From NCBI RefSeq assembly GCF_019052805.1, contig NZ_JAHQRJ010000001.1:3534001-3598000 (forward strand): a stretch of 64,000 bases of DNA. Direction: 5' to 3'. The notes beneath the pieces were generated by a model that was given only the letters and a program-made list of their open reading frames with translations, was not told the DNA's origin and did not search any database. This DNA is from Noviherbaspirillum sp. L7-7A. GTDB lineage: Bacteria; Pseudomonadota; Gammaproteobacteria; Burkholderiales; Burkholderiaceae_D. Shown here piece after piece: positions 36,240 through 44,614 of the stretch (positions are counted from its first letter, which is position 1; the number at the start of each line of letters is the position of its first letter). The position numbers were made by a program, and so were the translations under genes.

Positions 36240-37550
36240 TCAGGTCCCCGCCCCCATGCAAGCCGGCTTGATATTCTTCTCCGCCGCATACTTGGCCGAG
36301 CTTTCCTCCAGCAGCTTGCGCGTCAGGGCCTTGTCGCCCACCACCCAATCCTTCGACACCGCCACCCATTTCTTCCCATCCCACTGCTGCACCTTCACCG
36401 CGCCCGATCCCTCATGATCCTCGCAGGAGGTCTTCACCGGCGGGAACATGTCGAACGCGCCCAGTTCCTTCTGCCGTGCCGCATCCACGTTCAGGTTCTC
36501 CAGCCCCCAGCGCACCTGCTCGCCCGTCATCGTCTTGCCCTTGCCATACTTGGCCTGGGCATTGCGTATCGCCTCCACCGACAGGATGGCGGCGGTGACG
36601 CCGCGCATGTGGTACACCGAGCCGACGCGGGTCTTGTCTTCCAGGTTGCCCTTGCCGCCGGCGTACACCTTGTTGCGGATCTCGTCCAGCACCGGGTAGT
36701 TGCCCGGCGTGTTGAAGGTCATCGTGGTGTAGCCCTTGGCGGCATCACCCGCCGGAACGGTGTCTTCCTCGGAACCGGCCCACCACACGCCCAGGATCTT
36801 CTCGCGCGGGAAGCCGTTGCGCTGCGCGGTCTTGATGGCCACCGCATTCATCACGCCAAAACCCCACAGGATCACATGGTCGGGATTGGCCTGGCGGATC
36901 TGCAGCCATTGCGACTGCTGGTCATTGCCCGGCGGCGCAATGGGGATCTTGATCAGCTCGAAGCCATACTGCTTGGCCTGCTCCTCCAGCACCGGCAACG
37001 GCTCCTTGCCATAAGCCGAGTCGTGATAAAGATGCACGATCTTCTTGCCCTTCAATTTCTCCATGCCGCCCGACTTCTCGCCCAGGTACTTGACCATCGC
37101 GGCGGCCTGGTTCCAGTAACTGGTGATCAGCGGGAACACATACGGAAAGACCTTGCCGTTGGCAGCATCGGAACGGCCATAGCCCAGCGTGGTCATCGGG
37201 ATCTTGTCTGCGCCGACGCGGTCCAGGATGCCGTAGGCAATGCCGGTCGACAGCGGCTCGACCAGCGAGGCGCCGCCGTTTCGCGTCTTCAGGCGCTCAT
37301 AGCATTCCACGCCGCGCGAGGCGTTGTACTCGGTTTCGCATTCCTCCCAGGTCAGCTTGACGCCGTTGATGCCGCCATTCATGTTGACCAGGTTGAAGTA
37401 GTCGATCACCCCGCCGTAGAAGCCGGTGCCGCCGGCCGCATACGGGCCGACACGGTAGGACAACAGCGGCACATACTGTTCCTGCGCCAGCGCGCTGCCC
37501 CAGGCGCCGGCCAGGGCGGCGGCCAGCAATACGGTTTTCATGGTCCTCAT
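36240..37550 (-). CDS. ABC transporter substrate-binding protein (Liv/aromatic type)
   Basis: A 436-residue periplasmic binding protein of the type 1 (Leu/Ile/Val) fold. The signal peptide MRTMKTVLLAAALAGAWGSALA is followed by the mature start QEQYVPLLSYRVGPYAAGGTGFYGG. The family core includes INGVKLTWEECETEYNASRGVECYERLKT and KKIVHLYHDSAYGKEPLPVL. The start at 37550 has AAGGAG six bases before it. The ligand is unknown; the neighbouring CoA ligases suggest a carboxylic acid rather than a free amino acid. It is the last gene of the transporter before element C. Confidence 0.9.
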   Translation of the reverse strand: MRTMKTVLLAAALAGAWGSALAQEQYVPLLSYRVGPYAAGGTGFYGGVIDYFNLVNMNGGINGVKLTWEECETEYNASRGVECYERLKTRNGGASLVEPLSTGIAYGILDRVGADKIPMTTLGYGRSDAANGKVFPYVFPLITSYWNQAAAMVKYLGEKSGGMEKLKGKKIVHLYHDSAYGKEPLPVLEEQAKQYGFELIKIPIAPPGNDQQSQWLQIRQANPDHVILWGFGVMNAVAIKTAQRNGFPREKILGVWWAGSEEDTVPAGDAAKGYTTMTFNTPGNYPVLDEIRNKVYAGGKGNLEDKTRVGSVYHMRGVTAAILSVEAIRNAQAKYGKGKTMTGEQVRWGLENLNVDAARQKELGAFDMFPPVKTSCEDHEGSGAVKVQQWDGKKWVAVSKDWVVGDKALTRKLLEESSAKYAAEKNIKPACMGAGT

Positions 37551-37613
37551 CGTCTTCTCCTTGGTTGCGCAGCCGAAGCTGCGTGTTTTTATGCGAACGG
37601 GGTAGGGCAAGCG

Positions 37614-38672
37614 TCAATGCGGGAAAGGCCAGAGCCGCAGTTTCTCCTTGGTGATCTGCCACAGCCGCGCCAGGCCATGCGGCTCGACGATCAGGAAGAA
37701 GATGATCAGGGCGCCGAACACCATCAGCTCCAGGTTCGAGGCCACCGAGGTCGGCAGCGACAGCGCATGGGCGACCACGTTGAGCAGGATGGGCAAGAGC
37801 ACGATGAAGGCCGCGCCCAGAAAGGAGCCGAGGATGGAGCCCACGCCGCCGATGATGATCATGAACAGGATGCGGAAGGACAGGTCGAGGTTGTAGGCTT
37901 CCGGCTCCACCGTGCCGAGGTAGGCATAGGCATACAGGGCGCCCGCCACGCCGCAGTAGAAGGAGCTGACGGCGAAGGCCAGCAGCTTGGTGCGCATCAG
38001 GCGGATGCCGATTACCTCGGCGGCCACGTCCATGTCGCGCACCGCCATCCACGAGCGGCCGACATTGGAGCGCACCATGTTCTTGGCCAGCAGCGCCATC
38101 ACCGCGACGATGGCCAGCGTCAGCAGGTATTTGCTGGCCGGCGTGTCGAAGGTATAGCCGGCGATCACGATCTTCTGCGCCGTGATGACGCCCGAGCTGC
38201 TGTAGTTGGTCAGCCAGGGAATCTTGGTCATGCACCAGACCACGAAGAACTGCGTCGCCAGCGTGGCGGCGGCCAGATAGAAGCCGCGGATGCGCAGCGA
38301 CGGCAGGCCGAAGGCAATGCCCACCAGCGCCGCGCACAGGCCGCCCAGCACGAAGGCCAGCAGCACCGGTATGCCGGGGATGCGCAGCACGAAGTTGTAG
38401 GAAGCGAAGGCGCCCACCGCCATGAAGGCGGCCGAGCCCAGCGACAGCTGGCCCGCATAGCCGGTGAGGATGTTCAGGCCCAGCGCCGCCAGCGAGAAGA
38501 TCAGGAAGGGAATCAGGATCGCCGAGAAGGTGTAGGGCGTGGCCCAGAACGGCACCAGGATGAAAGCGATCGCGCACAGCACCAGCATGCCGGCGCGGTC
38601 CTGCAGGATGGGGAAGATGCGGCTGTCGGCGGCATAGGTGGTCTTGAACTGGCCTGCTTCGCGGTAGTACAT
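37614..38672 (-). CDS. livM: Branched-chain-type ABC transporter permease (LivM-like)
   Basis: A 352-residue inner-membrane permease with about nine predicted hydrophobic segments. The family motif ALGLNILTGYAGQLSLGSAAFMAVGAFASY is near residue 65, and the coupling-helix region KMVRSNVGRSWMAVRDMDVAAEVIGI is near 210. The C-terminus is cytoplasmic and basic. It begins two bases after the livH stop and precedes the binding-protein gene by 63 bases. Confidence 0.92.
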   Translation of the reverse strand: MYYREAGQFKTTYAADSRIFPILQDRAGMLVLCAIAFILVPFWATPYTFSAILIPFLIFSLAALGLNILTGYAGQLSLGSAAFMAVGAFASYNFVLRIPGIPVLLAFVLGGLCAALVGIAFGLPSLRIRGFYLAAATLATQFFVVWCMTKIPWLTNYSSSGVITAQKIVIAGYTFDTPASKYLLTLAIVAVMALLAKNMVRSNVGRSWMAVRDMDVAAEVIGIRLMRTKLLAFAVSSFYCGVAGALYAYAYLGTVEPEAYNLDLSFRILFMIIIGGVGSILGSFLGAAFIVLLPILLNVVAHALSLPTSVASNLELMVFGALIIFFLIVEPHGLARLWQITKEKLRLWPFPH

Positions 38673-38674
38673 GC

Positions 38675-39577
38675 TCAGATCCTCCGGATGATGCGTTCGC
38701 CAAACAGGCCTTCAGGGCGTACCAGCAAAAACAGCAGCGCCAGCACGTAAGGGAACCAGCCTTCGATGCCGCCGCCGACCATGGGGCCGATATACACCTC
38801 GGCCATTTTCTCGGAAGCGCCAATGATCAGGCCGCCGACAATGGCGCCCGGCACCGAGGTGAAGCCGCCCAGGATCAGCACCGGCAAGGCCTTCAGCGCG
38901 ATAAACGTCAGCGAGAACTGCACGCCATTGCGCGCGCCCCACAGCATGCCCGCCACCAGCGCGACGAAGCCGGCCACGGCCCAGACGATGGCCCAGATAT
39001 GCTGCAGCGGTATGCCCACCGCCAGCGCGGCCTGGTGGTCGTCGGCCACGGCGCGCAGCGCGCGGCCGATCTTGGTTTTCGAGAAGAAGAAGGCCAGCGC
39101 CGCCACCAGCACGCCGCAGATCAAGGCAGCCGTCAGGTCGAAGCGCGACACGACGATATTGAAGCGCTCCATCAGCGATTCGATCGGCACATCCTCGATG
39201 CCGAGGTCCAGGCGCTGCACCTGCGCGCCCCACAGCATCTGGGCCAGGCCCTCGATGAAGAAGGCCAGGCCAATGGTCGCCATGAACAGCGTGATCTCGG
39301 GCTGGTTCACCAGAGGCCGCAGCACCAGCCGCTCGATCGCCAGGCCCAGCACCACCATCACCGCCATCGTGATCGGCACCGCAAGCCATAGCGACAGGCC
39401 GAAGCGGTTGACGATGGACACGCAGGTCAGCGCCGCGAAGAACACCATCGCGCCCTGCGCGAAGTTGAACACGCCGGACGCCTTGTAGATCAGCACGAAG
39501 CCCAGCGCCACCAGCGCATACATCACGCCCGAGAGCAGCCCGCCGATCAGCACTTCGAAGAAGAAATTGATGTTCAT
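38675..39577 (-). CDS. livH: Branched-chain-type ABC transporter permease (LivH-like)
   Basis: A 300-residue permease with the LivH N-terminal pattern LIGGLLSGVMYALVALGFVLIYKASGVFNFAQGAMVFFAA. The coupling-helix sequence KTKIGRALRAVADDHQAALAVGI is near residue 175. It pairs with LivM to form the membrane channel and lies 14 bases downstream of livG. Confidence 0.92.
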   Translation of the reverse strand: MNINFFFEVLIGGLLSGVMYALVALGFVLIYKASGVFNFAQGAMVFFAALTCVSIVNRFGLSLWLAVPITMAVMVVLGLAIERLVLRPLVNQPEITLFMATIGLAFFIEGLAQMLWGAQVQRLDLGIEDVPIESLMERFNIVVSRFDLTAALICGVLVAALAFFFSKTKIGRALRAVADDHQAALAVGIPLQHIWAIVWAVAGFVALVAGMLWGARNGVQFSLTFIALKALPVLILGGFTSVPGAIVGGLIIGASEKMAEVYIGPMVGGGIEGWFPYVLALLFLLVRPEGLFGERIIRRI

Positions 39578-39591
39578 GCCGCCTCCCTGTT

Positions 39592-40419
39592 CTAGTGGGC
39601 CACGCCGAGATAGGCATTGATCACGTCCTGGCTGCTGCGCACCTCGTCCGGCGTGCCGTCAGCGATCTTCCTGCCATAGTCCAGCACCACCACCCGGTCG
39701 GAGATGTCCATCACTACGCCCATGTCATGCTCGATCAGCACGATGGTGGTGCCGAACTGGTCGTTGACGTCGAGGATGAAGCGGCACATGTCCTGCTTCT
39801 CTTCCACGTTCATGCCGGCCATGGGCTCGTCCAGCAGCAGGATCTCGGGCTGCGCCGCCAGCGCCCGCCCGAGCTCGACCCGCTTCTGCAGGCCATAGGG
39901 CAGGCGGCCCACCGGCGTCTTGCGGATGTGCTGGATCTCCAGGAAGTCGATCACCCTTTCCACCTCCTTGCGGTGCGCGATCTCCTCCTTCTGGGCCGGG
40001 CCCCAGTACAGCGCCTGCAGCAGGAAGTTGGACTTCATCTTCAGGTTGCGGCCGGTCATGATGTTGTCCAGCACCGTCATGCCCTTGAACAGCGCGATGT
40101 TCTGGAAGGTGCGCGCGATGCCGCTCTTGGCGGCGGCATAGGTGTTCATGACGCGCCGCTGCTGGCCGCGGTAGTCGATCTCGCCCTTCTGCGGCCGATA
40201 GACGCCGTTGATCACATTGAGCATCGAACTCTTGCCCGCGCCGTTGGGGCCGATGATGGCGCGGATCTCATGCTCGCGCACATCGAAGGAAATGTCGGTC
40301 AATGCCTTGACGCCGCCGAAGGACAGCGAGATGCTCTTCAGGTCCAGGATCACCTCGCCGATGCGGCGGGTGCCGGGCGCGGGGAAGTCGGCAATGCCGG
40401 GTTCGCTTACTGCATTCAT
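39592..40419 (-). CDS. livG: Branched-chain-type ABC transporter ATP-binding protein (LivG-like)
   Basis: A 275-residue ATPase with Walker A GPNGAGKSS, the LivG insertion GIARTFQNIALFKGMTVLDNIM, the signature RLPYGLQKRVELGRAL and Walker B ILLLDEPMAGMN. The signature PYGLQ in place of LSGGQ is a normal LivG variant. The switch His lies in VLIEHDMGVV. The start overlaps the upstream CoA ligase stop by four bases, so transporter and ligase synthesis are coupled. Confidence 0.93.
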   Translation of the reverse strand: MNAVSEPGIADFPAPGTRRIGEVILDLKSISLSFGGVKALTDISFDVREHEIRAIIGPNGAGKSSMLNVINGVYRPQKGEIDYRGQQRRVMNTYAAAKSGIARTFQNIALFKGMTVLDNIMTGRNLKMKSNFLLQALYWGPAQKEEIAHRKEVERVIDFLEIQHIRKTPVGRLPYGLQKRVELGRALAAQPEILLLDEPMAGMNVEEKQDMCRFILDVNDQFGTTIVLIEHDMGVVMDISDRVVVLDYGRKIADGTPDEVRSSQDVINAYLGVAH

Positions 40420-42359
40420 GCGGCCTCCTTGACCTTGCCCTTGGCTGTTGCCGCGCCGCCGGGCTGCGCCTGGCCATGCGGCTTGACGTCGCGGATCTTC
40501 AGGTCGGCGCTGACCATGCCCTGCCGCCCGTCCTCGAAGCGCACCTGGGTCTCGATGTACTGCGATGGCCTGCCGTCGTAGAGCGCCTCGATCAGCACCG
40601 CGTACTTGTCGGCGATGAAGCCGCGCCTGACCTTGCGGGTGCGGGTCAGTTCCTCGTCGTCCGGGTCCAGTTCCTTGTGCAGGATCAGGAAGCGGTGGAT
40701 CTGCGAGTTCGACAGCAGCGCATCGGCGGCAAGGTCGGCATTGACCCTGGCCACGCAGTCGGCCACCAGCTCGTAGACTGCCGGCTGCGCGGCCAGGTCG
40801 GTATAGCCGCTGTAGGCCAGGCCGCGCCGCTCGGCCCAGTTGCCCACCGCGTCCATGTCGATGTTGATGAAGGGGAAGAACTTCAGCTTGTTCTCGATGT
40901 ACTTGGGCGCAAACAGCGTGCCGTCGGCCATCTTGCCCACGTCCTTGGCGCGGTCGATGATCTTCAGGTGGCCGTCGGCATCGAAGAAGCCGGCGTCGCC
41001 GGTGTGGAAGTAGCCGGCCTCGTCGATCGCTTCGGCGGTGGCGTCGGGCCGCTTGTAGTAGCCGCGCATCAGGCCGGGCGAGCGCACCAGCACTTCGCCA
41101 CTGTCGGCAATCGTCACTTCCACGCCGGGCATGGGCTTGCCGACGGTGTCCAGGCGCACGTCGCCCGAGGCCTGCATGCAGACGGTCACGCAGGTCTCGG
41201 TCATGCCATAGAGCTGCTTCAGGTTGATGCCGATGGAGCGGTAGAAGTCGAACAGGTCGGGGCCGATCGCCTCGCCGCCGGTGTAGGCGGTGCGGATGCG
41301 CGACATGCCCAGCACATTCTTCAGCGGGCCATATACCAGCAGCTCGCCCAGGCCATAGGCCAGCCGGTCCGTCAGCGATACATTGCCCTTCTTGTCCAGG
41401 ATGCGGATGCCTACCCGGCGCGCCAGCTTCATCGCGCTGTGGAACATGCGGCGCTTGAACCAGCTGGCATCCTCGATGCGGATCATCACCTGCGTGAGGA
41501 TGTTTTCATACACCCGCGGCGGGCCGAAGTAATAGGTGGGGCCGATCTCGCGCAAGTCGGTCATCACCGTGGCCGGCGACTCCGGGCAGTTCAGGCAGAA
41601 GCCGCCCACGTGCGACATCGCAAACGAATACAGGAAGTCGCCCACCCAGGCCAGCGGCAGGTAGCACAGCACGTCATTGCGCTCGTCGAGATGGTCGAAC
41701 GCGGTCAGCACGCGGGCCGTGGCGATCATCGCGGCATGGGTGTGCAGCACGCCCTTGGGCTTGCCGGTGGTGCCGGAGGTGTAGAGGATCACGGCCACGT
41801 CCGACGGCGCGCCCTGGTTCACCTCGTTGATGAAGAAGTCGGGATGGGCACGGTCGTATTCACGACCGATCTGCTGCAGCCTTTCATAGGCGCAGAGTTC
41901 GGGCTGCGCATAGTGCCGCATGCCGCGCTCGTCGTCATAGATGATGTGCGACAGGAGGGGCACGGTTTCCTTGATTTCCAGCAGCTTGTCGACCTGTTCC
42001 TGGTCTTCCACCACCGCGAAGTCGATCTCGGCATTCTCCAGCACGAAGGCCATGTCGGCCGCCGGCGCGTCCTGGTACAGCGGCACCGGCACGCCGCCCA
42101 GGCATTGGGCCGCCGACATCGCCCAGTACAGCCGGGGACGGTTGTCGCCGACGATGGCGAGGTTCATGCCGCGCTTGAAGCCGATGGCCGCCAGGCCGCA
42201 GGCCAGCGCCCGCACTTCATCGGCCACCTGGGCCCAGCCCCAGGTCTGCCAGATACCGAGGTCCTTTTCGCGGAATGCCGGATGCTGCGGCCGCACCTGC
42301 GCATGCCGCAGCAGCAGGCGCGGAAACGTCTCCGCCGCTTGTTGTGTCGTCTCCACCAT
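40416..42359 (-). CDS. AMP-dependent acyl-CoA synthetase (long-chain type)
   Basis: A 647-residue adenylate-forming CoA ligase. The phosphate-binding motif AVILYTSGTTGKPKGV is near residue 195, the adenine motif QLYGMTETC is near 390, and YFHTGDAGFFDADGHLKIIDRAKD carries the ATP-ribose Asp and hinge. The C-terminal lysine region is RRGFIADKY. A strand-swapped insertion typical of long-chain or aryl enzymes is present. It opens the minus-strand operon (ligase, livG, livH, livM, binding protein, livF, PaaK-like), which suggests uptake and activation of an acid substrate. It is divergent from a Crp/Fnr regulator. Confidence 0.9.
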   Translation of the reverse strand: MVETTQQAAETFPRLLLRHAQVRPQHPAFREKDLGIWQTWGWAQVADEVRALACGLAAIGFKRGMNLAIVGDNRPRLYWAMSAAQCLGGVPVPLYQDAPAADMAFVLENAEIDFAVVEDQEQVDKLLEIKETVPLLSHIIYDDERGMRHYAQPELCAYERLQQIGREYDRAHPDFFINEVNQGAPSDVAVILYTSGTTGKPKGVLHTHAAMIATARVLTAFDHLDERNDVLCYLPLAWVGDFLYSFAMSHVGGFCLNCPESPATVMTDLREIGPTYYFGPPRVYENILTQVMIRIEDASWFKRRMFHSAMKLARRVGIRILDKKGNVSLTDRLAYGLGELLVYGPLKNVLGMSRIRTAYTGGEAIGPDLFDFYRSIGINLKQLYGMTETCVTVCMQASGDVRLDTVGKPMPGVEVTIADSGEVLVRSPGLMRGYYKRPDATAEAIDEAGYFHTGDAGFFDADGHLKIIDRAKDVGKMADGTLFAPKYIENKLKFFPFINIDMDAVGNWAERRGLAYSGYTDLAAQPAVYELVADCVARVNADLAADALLSNSQIHRFLILHKELDPDDEELTRTRKVRRGFIADKYAVLIEALYDGRPSQYIETQVRFEDGRQGMVSADLKIRDVKPHGQAQPGGAATAKGKVKEAA

Positions 42360-42548
42360 GGCCTACCTTCGAAAAGTATGGTCCGTGTGCCGAGTCTGTC
42401 CTGTCTGGCTTACAGTTGACTTACGAGAATGCCAACGCGGCGCCAGGCAGGTGACGCTGAATTTTTATGCGATGATGATAGGCCCGCCACAGGTTCCTGG
42501 TTGTCATCCGCGGGACAATTCCACCCACTTTCGATATTGCGGCGCACC

Positions 42549-43238
42549 ATGTCCAGCCTCAGACCCTCGTTCAAGGAAGTGCTGGTCCACACCATGTGGG
42601 CCAAGTCCCTGACGCCGCCGCAGATGGCGCGGGTGGAAGCCGACATGATCGAGCGCGACATTCCAGCCGGCGGCTACGCCTGCCGCAAGGGCGAGCCGGT
42701 GGAGCACTGGATGGGCGTGACCGATGGCCTGCTGAAGATGAGCAGCGTGTCGCCGGAAGGCAAGACCGTGACCTTCACCGGCATGCTGGCCGGCGGCTGG
42801 TTCGGCGAGGGTTCGCTGCTCAACAGCGAGCACCGCAAGTACGACGTGGTGGCGCTGCGCGACAGCCGCCTGGCGTTGATGCCGCGCGCCACTTTCCAGT
42901 GGCTGCTCGATACCAGCATCCCGTTCAACCGCTTCCTGTTGAACCAGCTCAATGCCCGCCTTGGGCTCTTCATTTCGCTGGTGGAATATGACCGCATGCT
43001 GGAAACCGACGCCCGTGTCGCCCGCTGCCTGGCGTCGCTCTTCAATCCCTACCTGAACCCGATCGCCAGCCGGCAGCTGCAGATTTCGCAGGAGGAAATT
43101 GGCTATCTGTGCAGCACGTCGCGGCAGCGCGCCAACCAGGCGCTACAGCTGCTGGAGCGCGAGGGCCTGCTGAAGGTGGAGTATGGCGGGGTGACCATCT
43201 TGGACATGGATGGCTTGCGGGGTTTTCAGGCGGGGTAG
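42549..43238 (+). CDS. Crp/Fnr-family transcriptional regulator
   Basis: A 229-residue regulator. A cyclic-nucleotide-type sensor domain (about 20-135, containing GGYACRKGEPVEHWMGVTDGLLKMSS and GGWFGEGSLL) is joined by a long helix to a C-terminal HTH (about 170-215: ASRQLQISQEEIGYLCSTSRQRANQALQLLEREGLLKVE). The sensor lacks the Fnr cysteine cluster. It is divergent from the CoA ligase with a 189-base intergenic space, so it is a good candidate regulator of the ligase/Liv operon. Its 3' end is duplicated at 44152 (see the remnant there). Confidence 0.88.
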   Translation: MSSLRPSFKEVLVHTMWAKSLTPPQMARVEADMIERDIPAGGYACRKGEPVEHWMGVTDGLLKMSSVSPEGKTVTFTGMLAGGWFGEGSLLNSEHRKYDVVALRDSRLALMPRATFQWLLDTSIPFNRFLLNQLNARLGLFISLVEYDRMLETDARVARCLASLFNPYLNPIASRQLQISQEEIGYLCSTSRQRANQALQLLEREGLLKVEYGGVTILDMDGLRGFQAG

Positions 43239-43277
43239 GGCGCAACTGAGCGTCTCTTCAAGCGCATGTGCAATCAG

Positions 43278-44033
43278 TCAGTATGTGGACTCGAACACCT
43301 GCCTGCCATTGAGCGGCTGCACGGGCCGCGCGTTTCTCAAGTAATGCTTCTTGAAGGCGGCGTATTGCTCGTTCGAGATCTCCACCGGGTTTTCCATCAC
43401 TCGCCAGGCCACGTTCTCGGTGCAAGGCGGCGTCGTCAGCGACCCGAGATAGGAGAAGTAGCCGCTCGGTTGGGGAATCAGGTGCGTCGGGTCGAAGGCG
43501 TGAAGCACAACCGGTTTCCCGTTTTCCTCGGGCAGTTGTTGAAACACCGCTTTCAACGCCTTGTTCTCGCTGCCTGACGTAAGCATCACCGCCACCACAG
43601 CCAGCCTGCCCTTGCTGGAACGATGCACCATGTGCATCTCCATCATGTACTCCTTATGGTCGATCCGGGTTTCGCTTGGCGTGTGAAAGTGGAATTGCAG
43701 CAGTCGGTAAAACTCGCCGTCAAGATGAATGCCACCCGCGCTGTGGGAAGCAACCATGATGGTGCGGCCGTTGTTGGTGATTGTCGCTGGGCCAGGCGTA
43801 TAGGACGTGAGCAGGTAGTTCGAACGGCCCGGCTGTGCCTCGACGCTCTCGATATCAATTGGCGACTGGTGGGTCCCCTTGGCGCATAAAGCATACGCGG
43901 CGTCGAGATCGCTCCAGTCTGCGGGGCCATGGCCATCCTGGTAATCCCACATCGCGGTGCCAGCGACGACGAGAGCTGGCACGAGCTGCATGGACAGTGC
44001 TGCCAGCGTTCCTGTTCTGAAAAAGATAGGCAT
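43278..44033 (-). CDS. Exported alpha-type carbonic anhydrase
   Basis: A 251-residue alpha-carbonic anhydrase. The signal peptide (about 1-25, LAALSMQLVPALVVAGTA) is followed by the mature domain. The zinc ligands are His115, His117 (FHFHTPSE) and His134 (EMHMVH); the GSLTTPPCTENVAW motif is intact, and Cys50 with the PPC cysteine can form the usual disulfide. It hydrates CO2 in the periplasm. The start at 44033 has AGGAGG upstream. GC and codon use are more relaxed than in neighbours. The gene lies between two copies of the same Crp-regulator 3' sequence, on the opposite strand, which suggests it arrived by insertion or duplication. Confidence 0.9.
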   Translation of the reverse strand: MPIFFRTGTLAALSMQLVPALVVAGTAMWDYQDGHGPADWSDLDAAYALCAKGTHQSPIDIESVEAQPGRSNYLLTSYTPGPATITNNGRTIMVASHSAGGIHLDGEFYRLLQFHFHTPSETRIDHKEYMMEMHMVHRSSKGRLAVVAVMLTSGSENKALKAVFQQLPEENGKPVVLHAFDPTHLIPQPSGYFSYLGSLTTPPCTENVAWRVMENPVEISNEQYAAFKKHYLRNARPVQPLNGRQVFESTY

Positions 44034-44151
44034 AAGACCTCCTGCTTGTGCTGGTATTTCAGTGGCGAGAGCCTTGGTAATGTTGCGTGGAACATGAACT
44101 TTTGTGTTGTCACGATGTTGGCTCTGCACGACCGCTGGCGCCGCTATCGCC

Positions 44152-44326
44152 CGATCGCCAGCCGGCAACTGCAGATCTCGCAGGAAGAGATCGTCTACCT
44201 GTGCAGCACGTCGCGGCAGCGGGCCCACCAGGCGCTGCAACTGCTGGAGCGCAAGGGCCTGTTGAAGGTGGAGTAGGCGGGGTAACCATTTTGGACATGG
44301 ATGGCTTGCGGGCGTTTAGGCAGGGA
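44152..44326 (+). pseudogene. Remnant copy of the Crp/Fnr regulator 3' end
   Basis: About 175 bases repeat the HTH-coding end of the regulator at 43061-43238. The first 41 codons translate to an intact recognition helix (LQISQEEIVYLCSTSRQRAHQALQLLERKGLLKVE). A single missing T, compared with the original (GTGGAGTAGG versus GTGGAGTATGG), creates a stop, after which the remaining sequence still matches out of frame. No sensor domain or promoter lies upstream, so it is not a functional gene. Confidence 0.85.
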
Positions 44327-44614
44327 AGGCGGGGTCATCCGGCCTGCCCGTCATGTCCCGCTTTTCGCGGACGGCAGGGCCGAAATCCGTGCCATCGCTC
44401 CTGACCTGGGACAAGGGGAATGACCCAGCCTGAAATATTGACTGGCGTCATTGCTGGCATCGCCGTTCCGTCACGGTGATGCGCCTGCTAAGTGACATGC
44501 CGCACCAACCGGGCTGCTGCATTGCCGCATACTTTGCCTGAACGCTTGCCATCCCTGTCGGAACTGTTCATATCCGGCGCTGTCCGTTTAAGAGGGAAAA
44601 CAACAGAAGAGCTC
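44327..44614. other. Non-coding leader of the trehalose operon
   Basis: A stretch of 288 bases with no convincing gene. A CGGCAGGGCC-like inverted element (about 44352-44395) surrounds the hairpin CGCTTTTCGCG. An ATATTGACT -35-like sequence occurs near 44435. The open frame of otsA extends upstream into this stretch but has no start signal there. Confidence 0.35.

Noticed and set aside
43278-44240. Longer form of the carbonic anhydrase beginning at 44240
   Set aside because: The extension is the reverse reading of the Crp remnant. The start at 44033 has AGGAGG and leads into a normal signal peptide.
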